Below, piece by piece: positions 10,586 through 21,225 of a stretch of 64,000 nucleotides of DNA. The DNA lies in assembly GCA_963513935.1 (NCBI GenBank), contig OY740768.1, positions 64,832,786-64,896,785 of the forward strand, written 5' to 3'. The position numbers were made by a program, and so were the translations under genes. Every line of letters starts with the position of its first letter. The stretch's first letter is position 1. A model generated the notes under the pieces. It did not search any database and was not told where the DNA came from. It was given only the letters and a program-made list of their open reading frames with translations. This stretch comes from Aphrophora alni. Taxonomy: Eukaryota; Arthropoda; Insecta; Hemiptera; Aphrophoridae.

Positions 10586-10795
10586 ATAATGAGACGATTA
10601 TTCAATTCCACAAAACAGCTTTAATTGCGACATATGTTTCGCCGTTTATTATGATTTTTTTAAATTTTTATTATTATTTTTTTTTTTTTAGTTTAGACTT
10701 GTTTTGTTTTCAATTTAGTTGCTTGAAAATGCCTAACAGTGAAACATATGTCGCAATTAAAGCTGTTTTGTGGAATTGAATAATCGTCTCATTAT
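10586..10795. repeat. Perfect inverted repeat with 55-bp arms and 100-bp spacer
   Basis: Bases 10586-10640 are the exact reverse complement of 10741-10795 (for example GAGACGATTATTCAATTCC against GGAATTGAATAATCGTCTC). The spacer is T-rich, then carries a hammerhead-like core that runs into the right arm. GAAACATATGTCG at the inner edge of each arm is the post-core sequence of Penelope hammerheads. Two Penelope ends in inverted orientation is the likely origin, and perfect arms imply recent formation or gene conversion. Confidence 0.85.
10714..10761 (+). ncRNA. Hammerhead-ribozyme-like motif in the palindrome
   Basis: Stem I can form from TTTAGTTGC (10714-10722) with GCAATTAAA (10753-10761), nine pairs with one G-U. 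Between them are TTGAAAA (10723-10729) at the place of the CUGANGA box, a weak stem II (10730-10740), GAAA (10741-10744), the minimal stem III CATATG (10745-10750) and UC as the cleavage site (10751-10752). Two core bases differ from consensus (C3 to U, G8 to A), so it is probably inactive, but the fold is that of Penelope-like minimal hammerheads. Confidence 0.6.
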
Positions 10796-11108
10796 TTCCT
10801 TTATCATGGAATTTCATCATGTACTGACTGTTGTAACATTAAATTAAATTAACCTATAGTTTAGTATTTTAAAGAGGCAAGGTTAGGTTCAGAGCTGCTT
10901 ATAAAGGTCTGCTTCATGTATAAATTGCTTCCTTTAAAGCATTGGTAAACAATATTTTCAAACGTAACATTCACGCCATGTTGGTGTAAACTGACCTTTA
11001 GAATTTATTCTCTCTTTTATACTGATATTACAATTCAACTTATATGTTGAGTACTCTATATTAATGGGTAATTGATTAAAATATTTAAAAGTTTTTGTTA
11101 TATTATAG

Positions 11109-11362
11109 AGAGGTCATGTTTGGGAAGAAGTTGTGATTCTGTTACCATCTCATGTAAACATTGTGATGTTGAGCGCAACTGTGCCCAACACCCTGGAGTT
11201 TGCCAATTGGGTTGGTCGTACTAAAGAACGCAAAATGTATGTGATCAGTACAGTGAAAAGACCCGTTCCTCTTGAACATTTCCTGTATACTGGGATGGAT
11301 AGTAACAGTAGAAATGAATGTTTTCTTATCAGAAAAGCAGAAGGACCTTTCTTGAAAACAGG
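11109..11362 (+). CDS. SKIV2L: Ski2 exon: helicase motif III and start of RecA domain 2
   Basis: It opens [19 protein letters not shown], then [18 protein letters not shown] (motif III SAT, couples ATP use to unwinding), [20 protein letters not shown] and [14 protein letters not shown]. The acceptor is ATATTATAG. It ends after two bases of a codon at a GGGTAAGT donor, and the next exon supplies the third base. [10 protein letters not shown] is typical of Ski2 rather than Mtr4. Confidence 0.96.
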
Positions 11363-13089
11363 GTAAGTCAAGAATATTCAATAAAATTAGCCTTCATTTT
11401 TCTATAGAATTTAAGATTTTTGCCTACATAAACACAAATTGGCATCTCTGCAACATTGGCAACTCACACAAATTAACAGCAAGAACTAGTTCAAGAACCA
11501 TTTTTACAGATCTTCAAATTTTTATACATAATGTTTAAAAAGTCTGAAAACCACTTCATATATCATAACAATAACAATATCATATATCATATTTACAATA
11601 CATATATCAGGTATTTCAGGTAGAACAATATATAACATGATATTGAAAATCTTGTTATATATTGAAATATCTCCAAAAATCTTTTCCAAAAGATCTCCGA
11701 AAGTTGAGTGGGCAAACCAAATGTAAAGAAGTTATAGTAATATTGCCTAAAAGGAAACGCAAACTTATGAGACTTTTTGTCAAGTTGAATCTTAGGTGAA
11801 GTGGAATGAATTGCTTGGTCTTAACCTGTTGCATAATATACTAGCTTGGTATATCGGTTGCCTAGAGATCTATTAATTCATTTATAGTTTTATACTTTAT
11901 TGTTATTCTAGTTTTACTCCTATTTTAGTGATTTGAAGGAGGAGATTGCTCATTTGCGTTAGCGTTTGCAATGGCTGTTTTAAGATACTTCTTATCAGCT
12001 GTTTACAGCTTTTAGAAAGGTTAATATTTTGTTAATGATGTTTTGGTTCATTATAAACTAAACATTCATTTAACCCAAAAACAGATTCTACAGTAAAATG
12101 GACCCTCTGTATCTTCTGTAAACCTTCAAAAATATAAATAAATTATTGTAAAATATGTCATAGTGTCTGTCTGTGTTTTCTCTTTCAAATGTCTACATTA
12201 CATGCCCAATTTATCAATAGCCAAACACAGACAGGCAGACTAATAAAAGAGTTTGGACTTCTATTAACCTACTGTTAGACTGGTGGTTTTAATATATATT
12301 GATCATTTTTGATCTTTTATACCCAAAACTTGATCTCATTTATTGGGTTTATAATATTTGGGGGGTAAACCCCGGGTCACGTCACCCATGTTTTTGGTTC
12401 ACAAATAGTCTTTCATTTTAAAATTTTGTGATAGTATCTATATTTTGTGCCTTGTAAAATTGTGACCAAGTTTTCCATAAAAGTGCACTAGTATTAATGT
12501 TGTTACAATGTTTACAGTTTTAAACTTAAATCTAACAAATACAAGAATGGATTAAAGGATTAGATTGGCCATCAACAAAAGTTATATATATAAAAAAAGT
12601 CATATTTTTGAAATTAAACAATTAAATTGTCTGAAATTTTGTATATTTTTGAAATTTATTAAAATTATCAACTTGTCAACAAAGCTATAAAGTTGTGTAT
12701 AAAGTGTCCTGAAAATCTCTAAGGTAGAAGTTTTTTACCTTTTGAAAACATAATTACCAAATATGTGATTACCAAAAAAAAGAAAAAAAAGAAAAAGCCG
12801 CTTAGATATACTCAAAATAGAATTTGTTGAAGAAACAGTAATCTTTACTGTGAAATTTACAGGACATCTAACAAATACTTTACGCTTGAACAAATGTAAA
12901 ATTGTGTATACATATAATGGTTTATAACTGTACACTTGAAGAAGAGTCCAAATTGTATCCACTTTACAGTTTATAACTGTATACTTGAAAGAAGAGTATC
13001 CAAAGTAAACAATTTTAATGTTGGGATAAACCAAAAAAGTTGGAAATATGGGAATAGAAAAGTGGTTAATTAATTTAAATGGTTAATAT

Positions 13090-13470
13090 CTGCGTATTCT
13101 TTAATCACATAGACCTTTATATTCTGTAAACCTCCAACAAATGTATCTAAATTAAGTTAAATGGGAACTGTATATTGTTTAACTCCAAAAATATTTACTA
13201 CGGTAAATGAGAACTGTATATTCTTTAAACGTCAAAATAGATTTTACAGTAAAATGGGCCTAAATGAAGGTTATAACGTATATATTCCCCAAAAATAACT
13301 TCTACAGATTACTGTAATTAAATTAATTTAAAATGTGTACTGTATATTATGTTACCAAATATAGCTTGCACAGACGTTAAGGTCTAAAGGAAGCTTATAA
13401 CATGTAAATTATGTAATAAAAAAAAAATTAATGGGCCCAAATGAAATTAAATGAACCCTTATGTTCTGTG
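13090..13470. repeat. Diverged minisatellite-like array, about 60-bp unit
   Basis: Variants of a unit combining AACCTCCAAAAATAT-like, TACAGTAAAATGGG-like and TGTATATTCT-like blocks recur several times in the same direction, with a related block near 12070-12160 and two copies of GTTTATAACTGTA-CACTTGAA near 12917 and 12968. Units are too diverged for exact counts by eye. Confidence 0.45.
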
Positions 13471-13565
13471 AACCCTAAAAAAATATGAATAATTGATCAT
13501 AAAATATCCTTAGTTTATATATTTACCTGTTTATTCTAAACATTTTGGGGGTCTGACCATAAAAG

Positions 13566-14001
13566 TGTGGCCCAGCCAAGGAGCCCACCAAACAAAAACT
13601 ATAATAAGTATAAATTAGAATGGGAAGGGATTCTAAATAATAAAATATGAATTGGCACTTGCGATTTTGTTGAGCAGTGCAAGATCAAGTAGAAGGGGGG
13701 GAGAGACGAGGAGTGGAGGGCTTGAACCAGCGAGCCGAGAGAGAGTCTGTTCCGAGAGCTGCGAGAAGAACGGAAGACCGCAACGGGACGAGGTCAGTCC
13801 ATTTTCGACCACAAGCTATATAATTAATCGGTATGCTTTTCGGCCACTATTAAGGTTTTATCCGTTATGTCTTTTTTATAAATTATAATTATTTCTGAAA
13901 TCTTCTAATTCGGTGTTAAAATAAAAGAGAACATTTAATTTAACTTGTGTTGCGTGCGTTCATTAGCGTCCTAACCCGACTCCTTGGCCCATCCTGACAA
14001 G
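13566..14001 (+). other. GC-rich island, candidate solo LTR
   Basis: In a very AT-rich intron, 13660-13800 is conspicuously G-rich and purine-rich. The block begins TGTGGCCCAGCCAAGGAG and ends CTCCTTGGCCCATCCTGACA, so it has TG...CA ends and partly inverted termini, and it contains AATAAA at 13920 in the position of an LTR polyadenylation signal. No matching target duplication was seen. It could equally be the promoter region of a larger element. Confidence 0.3.
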
Positions 14002-14277
14002 ATTCGGCTAATGTGTAAGCGGTCTCCGGAGCTTCCAGCTGGTCAAAAAAAGTGGAGACGGTCACAAAAGATCAAAAATGATCTAATGTAGGTTAAACCA
14101 TACAGTCTAAGGAGATTAAATGTAGGTTATAAGAAGCTATAAACTGTTATTCTTGATGCCAAAACGTATAAGAGAAAAATTTCAAGACATTCATAACACT
14201 GGTAAATAAACTCTTGTAAAAAAAGGCCCCACTAATACACAAGAAAAGAAAATTGCGAGCACTCTTAGAAAGTACAA

Positions 14278-14432
14278 GTGAGTGAGTGAGTGAGTGATTG
14301 AGTGAGTGAGTATGTGTGTTTGTGTGTATGTGTGCATGAGCGGGAGGGGGAGAGCGTGTGTGAATGCATGTGAGCATGTGCATAAGTGTGTACATGTGCA
14401 CGTCTACATGTGCATATACGTGTGTGTCGAGA
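14278..14432 (+). repeat. TGAG then TG-rich microsatellite
   Basis: GAGTGAGTGAGTGA-type tetranucleotide repeats pass into imperfect TGTG runs with GCATG interruptions. Open frames across it on both strands (Cys/Val- or His/Thr-rich) are artefacts of the repeat. Confidence 0.85.
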
Positions 14433-14439
14433 AATGCAG

Positions 14440-15175
14440 GAATGTCATTAAGACTCGGTTTCCAGTAAAAAGATACACACCTGTCAGTATCTAAATTATT
14501 TCCCTAATCATCCTAATACTATCAAGAAAGGACCATTCATCCCTTACCTGACAGAGCTAATAATATTTGTTCTGATAAAGAGAGTTTAAAATCGAGAAAT
14601 AAATTGTATAGAGATGTCTTTAGTTAGCAATGGATACCCCAATCTATAATTTCTAAATCTAAGAAAAACTATTTCTAAGGGAAAAAAGAGTATAAAGGCA
14701 TTGATAAACCCTTATCGTACATGACAATCCCTTATGTCCCGGGTTTATCGGAAGAAGTTAGGTTTTTGCTGGGAAATTTAAAATACCTACCGCTTTTAAT
14801 AATCAAATCAATGTTAGGCGACATCTTGTCAAAACCAAACCAAAAAATGGCATTCAGGATACTAAAAACTGTATTTATAGTAAGTATTAAATGGAACAGG
14901 CAATACTTTGGCGAGACAAAAGGATCTCTAAATATAGGCATTAGTGAACATGAAAAGAACACACGATTAGGCCTAACATATAAATCGAAAATAGCTGAAC
15001 ATATTTGGTCTGAAAATCACAAATTGAATTGGGAAGTACAAAAATAATACTCTGAAAAAAAAAAAAAAAAAAAAAAAAAAAACATATATAATTGAAAACT
15101 ATCATCCAAACCAGTTTAGAAATAAGGCTATTATGGCTACATTAATAAAAGCTGAATTAAAAATCGGAGATCAAA
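14440..15175 (+). pseudogene. Penelope-like element relic with GIY-YIG endonuclease region
   Basis: Plus-strand frames give HPNTIKKGPF, LVSNGYP, then an open stretch 14721-15047 reading TIPYVPGLSEEVRFLLGN and, after a linker, QYFGETKGSLNIGISEHEK and SKIAEHIWSENHKLNWE. In Penelope elements IPYVxGLSExIR-L joins the reverse transcriptase to the GIY-YIG nuclease, whose YIGET-R-L-R-EH box and late A-H-W/H-I-W are visible. Here YIG reads YFG and the conserved Arg before EH is replaced. An A25 run (15058-15082) interrupts the end and IIENYHPNQFRNKAI follows. Frameshifts and missing RT core make it a dead fragment. Confidence 0.8.
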
Positions 15176-15249
15176 ATGCTTAAACTCTAATAATACATTT
15201 TGCCGCTTCATCCACAAATGGGAATCATGATACAATCGAGAACTAAACT

Positions 15250-15600
15250 CTTGAAAGATAGGACAAAGGTTTTTCCCCCGGGGATAACAGTTACAGTAGG
15301 ATAACTTTCTCTTGGATCCATCCCTAACAATCAGTAGCTTGCTATCCTTTGTGTAGTGTAGGTCTGTGTGTTAGTTTTTTCTGATCACGTTTGTATTTAG
15401 TCTTAGCTTTTACTCCTCAGGTCTAGTTTTAGGCTTGAGATCTTTTTCCAGATTGTACATTTAGTTTCCAACATGGCCCTAGGTGACTAAGCTATGTTGG
15501 TGTTTTTCCTATTTATGTTCTAGTTTTACACTTGAAAACGAGAGTTGATTTATACTCTCGAAATCTCATGTATTAATTTTCATATACACAAATGATGGCA
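15250..15600 (+). mobile_element. Penelope 3' flank or terminal repeat
   Basis: This follows the GIY-YIG relic and shares stretches with the reverse complement of 40935-41290 (GCCATCATTTGTGTATA, GAGAGTATAAATCAA, AAACTAAA next to a CCTAGG-like block). It includes TTGAAAACGAGAG, a loop, and CTCTCGAAAT near 15533-15570, which has the stem II and GAAA appearance of a hammerhead but not a proper core. Two related copies in one window mark it as element sequence. Confidence 0.55.
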
Positions 15601-15820
15601 AATATCCAATTATACCATATTAATATTTTTTCCTTGAATTAAAAATTCTTTTCTTTTTATTCAAGTTTTTTGAATATGGATTAATAAGTCAGCTTAATAA
15701 AACAAATATTTTCGACCATTTTACATTTTCAAAACCAGGAAACCATATAAGTTAAGTTATTACAATATCTGCAGGCTCACTTACAGTCTATAGACATTTA
15801 GTTTGATATGTTATGTTTAG

Positions 15821-16028
15821 GTATAATGCTGCTGTGAATGCTAAGGAAGAAAAGAAAAAGAAGGAAAAGAATGTTGGAGGACATGGTGGTAGAGGAGGGC
15901 GTGGTGGTAGAGGAGGTCGTGGCCGAGAGTTATACAGACCTGGTGGAAGAGTTATGCTGACAGAAAAACAAGAAAAAAAAATGTTTGAATCATTGATGGA
16001 ATACCTGCATGAGAATAAATTTTTGCCG
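15821..16028 (+). CDS. SKIV2L: Ski2 exon: linker with Lys-rich and Gly-Arg-rich insert
   Basis: The acceptor TGTTTAG is followed by one base completing Gly, then YNAAVNAKEEKKKKEKN, four GGR-type repeats (GGRGGRGGRGGRGR), ELYRPGGRVMLTEKQEKK and ESLMEYLHENKFLP. It ends in phase 0 at a GTATAT donor. The corresponding stretch in Ski2 homologues links the two RecA domains, starts with YNAAV/YYAAV-like sequence and is variable and charged. RGG-like repeats are a common RNA-binding or methylation feature; that role here is inference. Confidence 0.93.
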
Positions 16029-16282
16029 GTATATATACATAAAATGAAATTCATAATATGATTAATTTTTAGTATAATTTAGTAAAATTCCAGCTTGGTT
16101 TTATGTATGAAACTAGTGTAGTAACCATATTATCGTAATTCATTTCCGGCATTACTAATTTGAATGAAATTTTCTTATATTTATTTTAGATGTTCATAAT
16201 ACTTGGACAATTTGTAACAATAAAAATTAAATTTTTTATTACTTTTGCTTGTTTAACTTTTGCATAGATTTAGTATATAAAT

Positions 16283-16830
16283 CTAGGGGTGTGCTACTCT
16301 GGATTTTTAATTCGAGTCTACGAGAACAAGCTTTTTAACATGCTAGAGCTTCTATTTATCTTGAGCTTTAATGGAGCCTTTAATGAGCTCAACCTCTCTA
16401 AGTGTGGTTGTACTTTTATCAAGCCTTATAACGAGCTCAAGTTGTTATCGAGCTTGAGTTTTTTTACGCATCCAATTTATTTTAGATTGAAATATAATCA
16501 GTATAATCTCGATCTTTTGTTTGGAGAAACCAATATAGTGGGAAAAGTGAAGTACCTATAATCGATGTGAAATATACGCTCTTGATCTGTCTTAAGAATA
16601 GAAACTTCCTTTGATATAAATTTAGATTACGAATCTAATTCATTCACATATTTTTTTAACAATTACATAATTATTTTATTACAGACAAATAATTATGAAT
16701 TTGTGGATAAAGATTTTTTAGTTCATGTCAAGTAAAAAAAATCGAGCCAAATAAAAGAAAAACTTTGAGTTTTGTTGTAAATAATAGTAAATAAATTCAC
16801 AAATATGGAACTACTGAGTGTGAATTTTGG
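16283..16830 (+). repeat. Dispersed repeat, copy A, 5' part
   Basis: It begins TAGGGGTGTGC and aligns with 30345-30800 in the same orientation through shared blocks such as GAGCTCAAGTTGT, AGTGGGAAA-GTGAAGTA and TTTTATTACAGA-AAATAA. The TAGGGGTGTGC start resembles a hAT-type terminus, but no reciprocal 3' terminus was found. The peptide readable at 16289-16561 is not conserved in copy B and is not a gene. Confidence 0.7.
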
Positions 16831-17282
16831 TAACCTATTATAACACACACCCACTCTTCTTTTTTAAATACAAATGAATTTTATTGTTATAATCTCTTTC
16901 TTTATTATTATTATAATAATTTTTCACAATTAATTTTAATTTGCTAAGGATGCACTTATCTAAATACAGCAATAGTCTAATTCCTTAATCTAACAAATGA
17001 AATACCTGCAATATTTCTTAACCTAAACAAATGAAAATACCTGAAATAAATCACAATGACAATTAAACACAATCTAATAAGATTATACAATGCTTCCTTA
17101 ACAATTAAAAAAGAAACAAAGATTGTATCAAAATTGTTATTAGTCTGATTTATTTATAAGGAATTTAATTTTACTGTAATTTCTTGTATTAAATTTATTT
17201 TAGTAATTATGTGCCCAATTTAATTAATTTACTGCCCTGGCTAGGCTGTTTTATTTAAAGAATGATTTTAAATAAAATGAAA

Positions 17283-17306
17283 TCTCTCTCTCTCTCTCTC
17301 TCTCTC
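17283..17306 (+). repeat. CT dinucleotide microsatellite
   Basis: An uninterrupted run of about 12 TC units lies within the sequence that splits copy A of the dispersed repeat. Confidence 0.95.
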
Positions 17307-17589
17307 GTTCGTGTGGTTCTTTGGTGACTATAATTTAAACTTTAGTTACTGAATCAAAATGTTGTTGGTGGTTAATTTTTTATACAAATTTTCAGTCTAC
17401 TTATCAAATCTGAAGTCCTTTCACAATCCGAAGCGTGGTTGTTTTGGTGATTGCTCTAGCAGATAAGCTCGATGTTGATTTGGTGTCCAATAATCTCCTT
17501 TGTTCTCACAAAGCTGTAATCTGGTCTGGCAATCACTTGGCGTAACTTACGTTGATTTCTCACAGAATCCCTTTTCTTATTCTCAATGC

Positions 17590-17780
17590 TGATATTTCAT
17601 CTTTTAACTTTTCGAAGACTATATTCAATTTACGACGTATTCTTTAACTTTAACTAATTCACTGTTCGACATATTTCTTTTAATGTGTTATTAACTGTTC
17701 GACATATTTCTTTTACTCTAACTCACTTCTCGACATAATTTCTTTTAATTTAATCACTTCAATTTCGACGTATTTTTATT
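17590..17780. repeat. Degenerate tandem repeat around CTGTTCGACATATTTCTTTT
   Basis: Blocks like CTGTTCGACATATTTCTTTT recur at roughly 35-50 bp spacing with TTAACTTTAACTAATTCA-like spacers (at about 17660, 17695, 17730, 17762, with weaker ones upstream). They lie inside the inserted segment between the halves of copy A, so they probably belong to a separate non-coding element. Confidence 0.6.
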
Positions 17781-18478
17781 AAATGTAATATTCTTCCCAA
17801 TTACTTTCAAACGTTTACCAATTTTCCAGAAGATTTTACAATTTATTATAAAAGTTTTAACAACATTTGATACAGAACAATTATCTAGTAGAACAACCTT
17901 GTACAAATTATCTTGAAGAACTCTCTTTTTTCTTTCTCTCGGACCTATATTTATAATTTCCTCGTTTTCAACAGTCACACCACAGCTTTATTTTTCATTG
18001 GTGGGCTTCAAAGTTTACTGGAATTTAGAAAGTGACGCTTTTATCCCTATTGGTTAATTTAAACTTTGTCCGTTGACCTCTCCTTACTCTAACTTATCTC
18101 TACATGAGTTCCTTGCCTTTAAACCCTTCAGTTTTTTTTTTTTTTTTGAAGAATGGGCTTGTCCATGAGCTGTCAACTCTTTTATTTCTTGTCAAATTGA
18201 TGACATGCCGTTCACTGACCCTAGCCAGCACCTTTTCGTTACATAAGTCCCCAAAATTTATAATTTCAATTTTAATTACATTTTGAAATTTGATACACCC
18301 TTGTTTTCATAAAATTTCAATTTAAATCATTAACTAATTTACTTTGCTAATTTCTTACTTATAACATTTGTCTTATCAAACTAATTATCTAATTACTTAT
18401 TCGAATTTAATTTTTTTTGTAACACAATTCATTATCCTGTAACTATAATGGCTTCTTTTGGTCCAAGTGATGAACTAT

Positions 18479-18771
18479 ATTTTTCATTATACTGCAAATA
18501 ATATAAGAAAATAATTTCACTAAAACTAAAACGTTATAACCTATTTATCTTTAAATCGATGGTAACCGCTGTTTTAACGATATTTACAATAGAGAGTATT
18601 GGTTGTTTTTATAGATGCTTTACAAACGTTAAATTATTCGTATAAACGAAGTAACAGCTGATGACCTTGACCTCAGCTGATGTTTTTAGGTCCTAGGACT
18701 AAAAAGAACACCTTTAGCATCTCAATGCATGTATTAAAAACAGCTGTTTTTGAAGCAGTATAATGAAAAAT
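18479..18771. mobile_element. MITE of 293 bp with 17-bp perfect TIRs
   Basis: ATTTTTCATTATACTGC at 18479-18495 is matched exactly in reverse complement at 18755-18771. The interior is non-coding. It sits at the right side of the sequence that interrupts copy A of the dispersed repeat. The target duplication is not clear from the flanks, so the superfamily is open. Confidence 0.7.
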
Positions 18772-18804
18772 TTAATTAAATAATATTAGAATTAGCAGAT
18801 ACAA

Positions 18805-20395
18805 AAATTTTATGCAATAGTAAATTCATAAATTTACACAGCAAGGTGTTTTCACATTGACTAGCGTTAAGGCTTTGAGTGGGTGTTTGTATTTAATTTG
18901 TTATCAGATTTATACTCCTCGGCACCAAAAACTTCTCATATACTACATGCATTTTACTGTCTCCTATAGTATGAGAAAGTATGGTTTACATCTGATTTAA
19001 TAATATTACAATTACTTCTGATAATTATTTGGTCATGTTTTAAAAAAAAACTAACTAATTTAAAAAAAAAAAGTATTATTTCAGAGTTGGTATAATTTTT
19101 TTTTTTTTTAATTCGAAATTGTCAAACAGAAAACCAAACATCTTAAACTTAAAAAAATTTTCTCCGTACAGCTTATGGTAATGTAAGTATGGGTTAGTCT
19201 TATGTTTTCAGAGAGGCTACGATTACCCAGTTAAATTTTTTTAAACTCAAAAGTGTGGGATGATCAGAAGAGACCGACTCCAGACGTACATAAAAAATGA
19301 GAGAGCCTAGTGTGTAAGCTTTAAACTAAATTCAGTCTTATTGTGTTAATAATTTCCTTCTTCACAAGATAAATAAACAAAGCAGACCTTCGGAAGGTGA
19401 GATATCTGATAGGAAATAGACTTTCTTCATTCATCCTGTTGCCTTCAACATGCATCAAATAAAACAAAACAAAATGATAAACAAAAGAAGACAATATTGT
19501 GTTTATTAAAAATGGCTATACTACAGTCTCTGAATAGGCAAGATTTTATGCGATCTTCTACTGTTGTTTATTACAGTATTAGCTTAAGGTAAAGATTGGA
19601 TAAAGTTGTGATTTAATAAAATATTAACGTAATTAAAATACAAAAATGTAAAAAGTAGACCCCATTATATATTTAATTAACTTACAAAAATAAAGAAAAA
19701 TACAAGCTCGTTTGCACGCAAATTTCATGTATTTAGATGGTAGAATTGATTGAAGAAGTTTATTCTAGAACAAAGAAATTTGTAATCACTTCTGCAGAAC
19801 TTTAAATCTGGTTTAAATAGTTTATATAATGATATACTCTACAGAATATATATAAATGTAGATACATGTTTCATTTTCTTTACATGTACCTATTCTTCTA
19901 ATTAAATGTTCTCTCAGTTAAAAACAAAGTTGGTAAAGAAAAAGCATCAAACGTATGTTACATATCAAAGGATATACAGCTATGTTATGTTGTCAACTCG
20001 TCTGTGAGACTAGGCCTAGGCAGTGGAACTAGTTGGCCTTGAACTGGTTATTGTATGTTTATCAATACATTGGGACAAAAATTCTAATTTACACTTACGT
20101 ATTTTGTAAATTTGTGGTATTCAGAAAGTATTGTGTGCAATCTAAGTTAAAGAATAACAGTTTTTAGTTAATACGATATAAAACACAAAACTAACTGGAG
20201 AAATGGCTATTATTTTGTAATCTGAAATAATTAAGTATTGTCAAACCGGAAACAAAACTTTTTGACTTTATACCAAATTTCTATGTAAACCTACATAGTT
20301 GAATAACAACAGATTCTCAATCAACATTGACCATGAACTGGTTTCTTGTAACCATGTAACAAAACTCAAAATCAGTTCAGTAGTGTATTTCATCA
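18805..20395 (+). repeat. Dispersed repeat, copy A, 3' part
   Basis: It aligns with 30830-32150 in the same orientation through blocks such as GACTAGCGTTAAG / AACTAGCGTTAAG, CATTTTACTGTCTCCTATAGTA, TATCAATACAT-GGAACAAAAATTC and GTTGAATA-CAACAGATTCT. It has no open reading frame. Both copies stop being similar near AGTAGT-TATT. Confidence 0.75.
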
Positions 20396-21225
20396 TTAAT
20401 TATGTGAGAAAAAGTTTATAAACTTTGTTTAAAATATAGAGACATATTTAAGAAGTGGTTTCTATGCCTTCAATTGAAAAACATCTGTCAGCAAATAACT
20501 TACTAAATTATACTTGCATTACAGTTGAAATAGAATTAGGAACGTACGAAACTTTGAGCCTCAATTTCTCATTTTCATGACAGTGGTGCTTGGTTCCTTT
20601 ATGCATAAAGCCGTCCAATTATTTTAAATATGTACTGTATGTGCAGTACTGTATTTTAAGAATAAAATACTGTTGCAATTCCATGTCATAGTGCTTATTT
20701 GAACCTTTTTCAGTATTTATGAACCAAAAGTTAGTTTATACTACAGGAAGTTGATTATAATTAAGGACTCTGCCGTATGCGGTTTGTTTGCCATCCGAAG
20801 CAGCCTTCCACTACATTAGTCTGGATAGTTGCAAGTCCACTATACTATATTATTAGGTTGTAAATTATTAAAAAAAGTAAATCATCATCAAATGGAGACC
20901 CCAAAATCAAATTTGAATTCTCAAATAAAAAATGTACTGGTTCAGTATTTTATATTAAATGTATAGATAGAAATTGTAATATAATACATTCTGAATACGA
21001 TTGAAAGGACTGTAAAGATTTACCTCTATCACGGAATCGAATTAATGCTTTCATTTATAAGGCTGTTTGTTGTATGTACAGGCATGACTAGTATTAGTAG
21101 ACCTATTGTATGGGTTAGGTTGCATAATATGACTGAGTAAATACTATGATAGTGCCCATCAACTTTTTTACTTCATTCGAATGTACAGTAATTTGAGGTT
21201 CTAATTGATTAATCTAATTTTGCAG

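Larger units (their letters stand above)
5053..11108 (+). other. Ski2 intron, 6.1 kb, repeat-rich
   Basis: The donor is GTGAGT and the acceptor TATTATAG. Contents, listed separately, are a Copia gag relic, a LINE RNase H scrap, a direct-repeat pair, an ORF1-like relic and a large palindrome. The stretch 9180-10520 is AT-rich and I see nothing in it beyond a small hairpin near 10530-10558 (GGACTAA with TTAGTCC). Confidence 0.85.
12257..14130. mobile_element. TIR-bounded non-autonomous element, about 1.9 kb (candidate)
   Basis: GATCATTTTTGATCTTTT at 12301-12318 recurs as its exact reverse complement at 14066-14083. The outer flanks also match imperfectly: CTTCTATTAACCTAC with a Leu-rich-free AT tract and TTAGACTG on the left, against CTTCTTATAACCTAC and TTAGACTG on the right (reversed). 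Inverted similarity thus spans some 70 bp at each side. The interior has no transposase, a diverged repeat of about 60 bp (13090-13470) and a GC-rich island. Target duplications were not resolved, so the exact ends are uncertain. Confidence 0.5.
11363..15820 (+). other. Ski2 intron, 4.5 kb
   Basis: The intron runs from GTAAGT to TATGTTTAG. It contains a TIR-bounded element (12257-14130) with an internal GC island, a TGAG/GT microsatellite and a Penelope relic. The stretch 11400-12150 is AT-rich with nothing recognised. A small inverted pair (GTCTGTCTGTGTTT at 12164-12177 with AAACACAGACAGGCAGAC at 12223-12240) could fold into a hairpin. Confidence 0.85.
16029..21225 (+). other. Ski2 intron, 5.2 kb
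   Basis: It runs from donor GTATAT to acceptor TTTTGCAG. It holds repeat-family copy A (in two parts around a roughly 2-kb insertion), a short tandem array, a CT microsatellite and a 293-bp MITE. The stretch 20400-21225 is AT-rich with nothing recognised. Confidence 0.85.

Noticed and set aside
13652..13888. A 78-residue Arg-rich open frame
   Set aside because: It covers the G-rich island, shows no family and has no splice or neighbour support; better explained as non-coding LTR-like or element sequence.
14147..14494. Cys/Val-rich and His/Thr-rich open frames on both strands
   Set aside because: They are produced by the TGAG/TG microsatellite.
15533..15575. GAGAGT/ACTCTC hairpin with GAAAT as a hammerhead
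   Set aside because: The stem is good but the core box and G12 do not align to the consensus; kept only as part of the Penelope flank.
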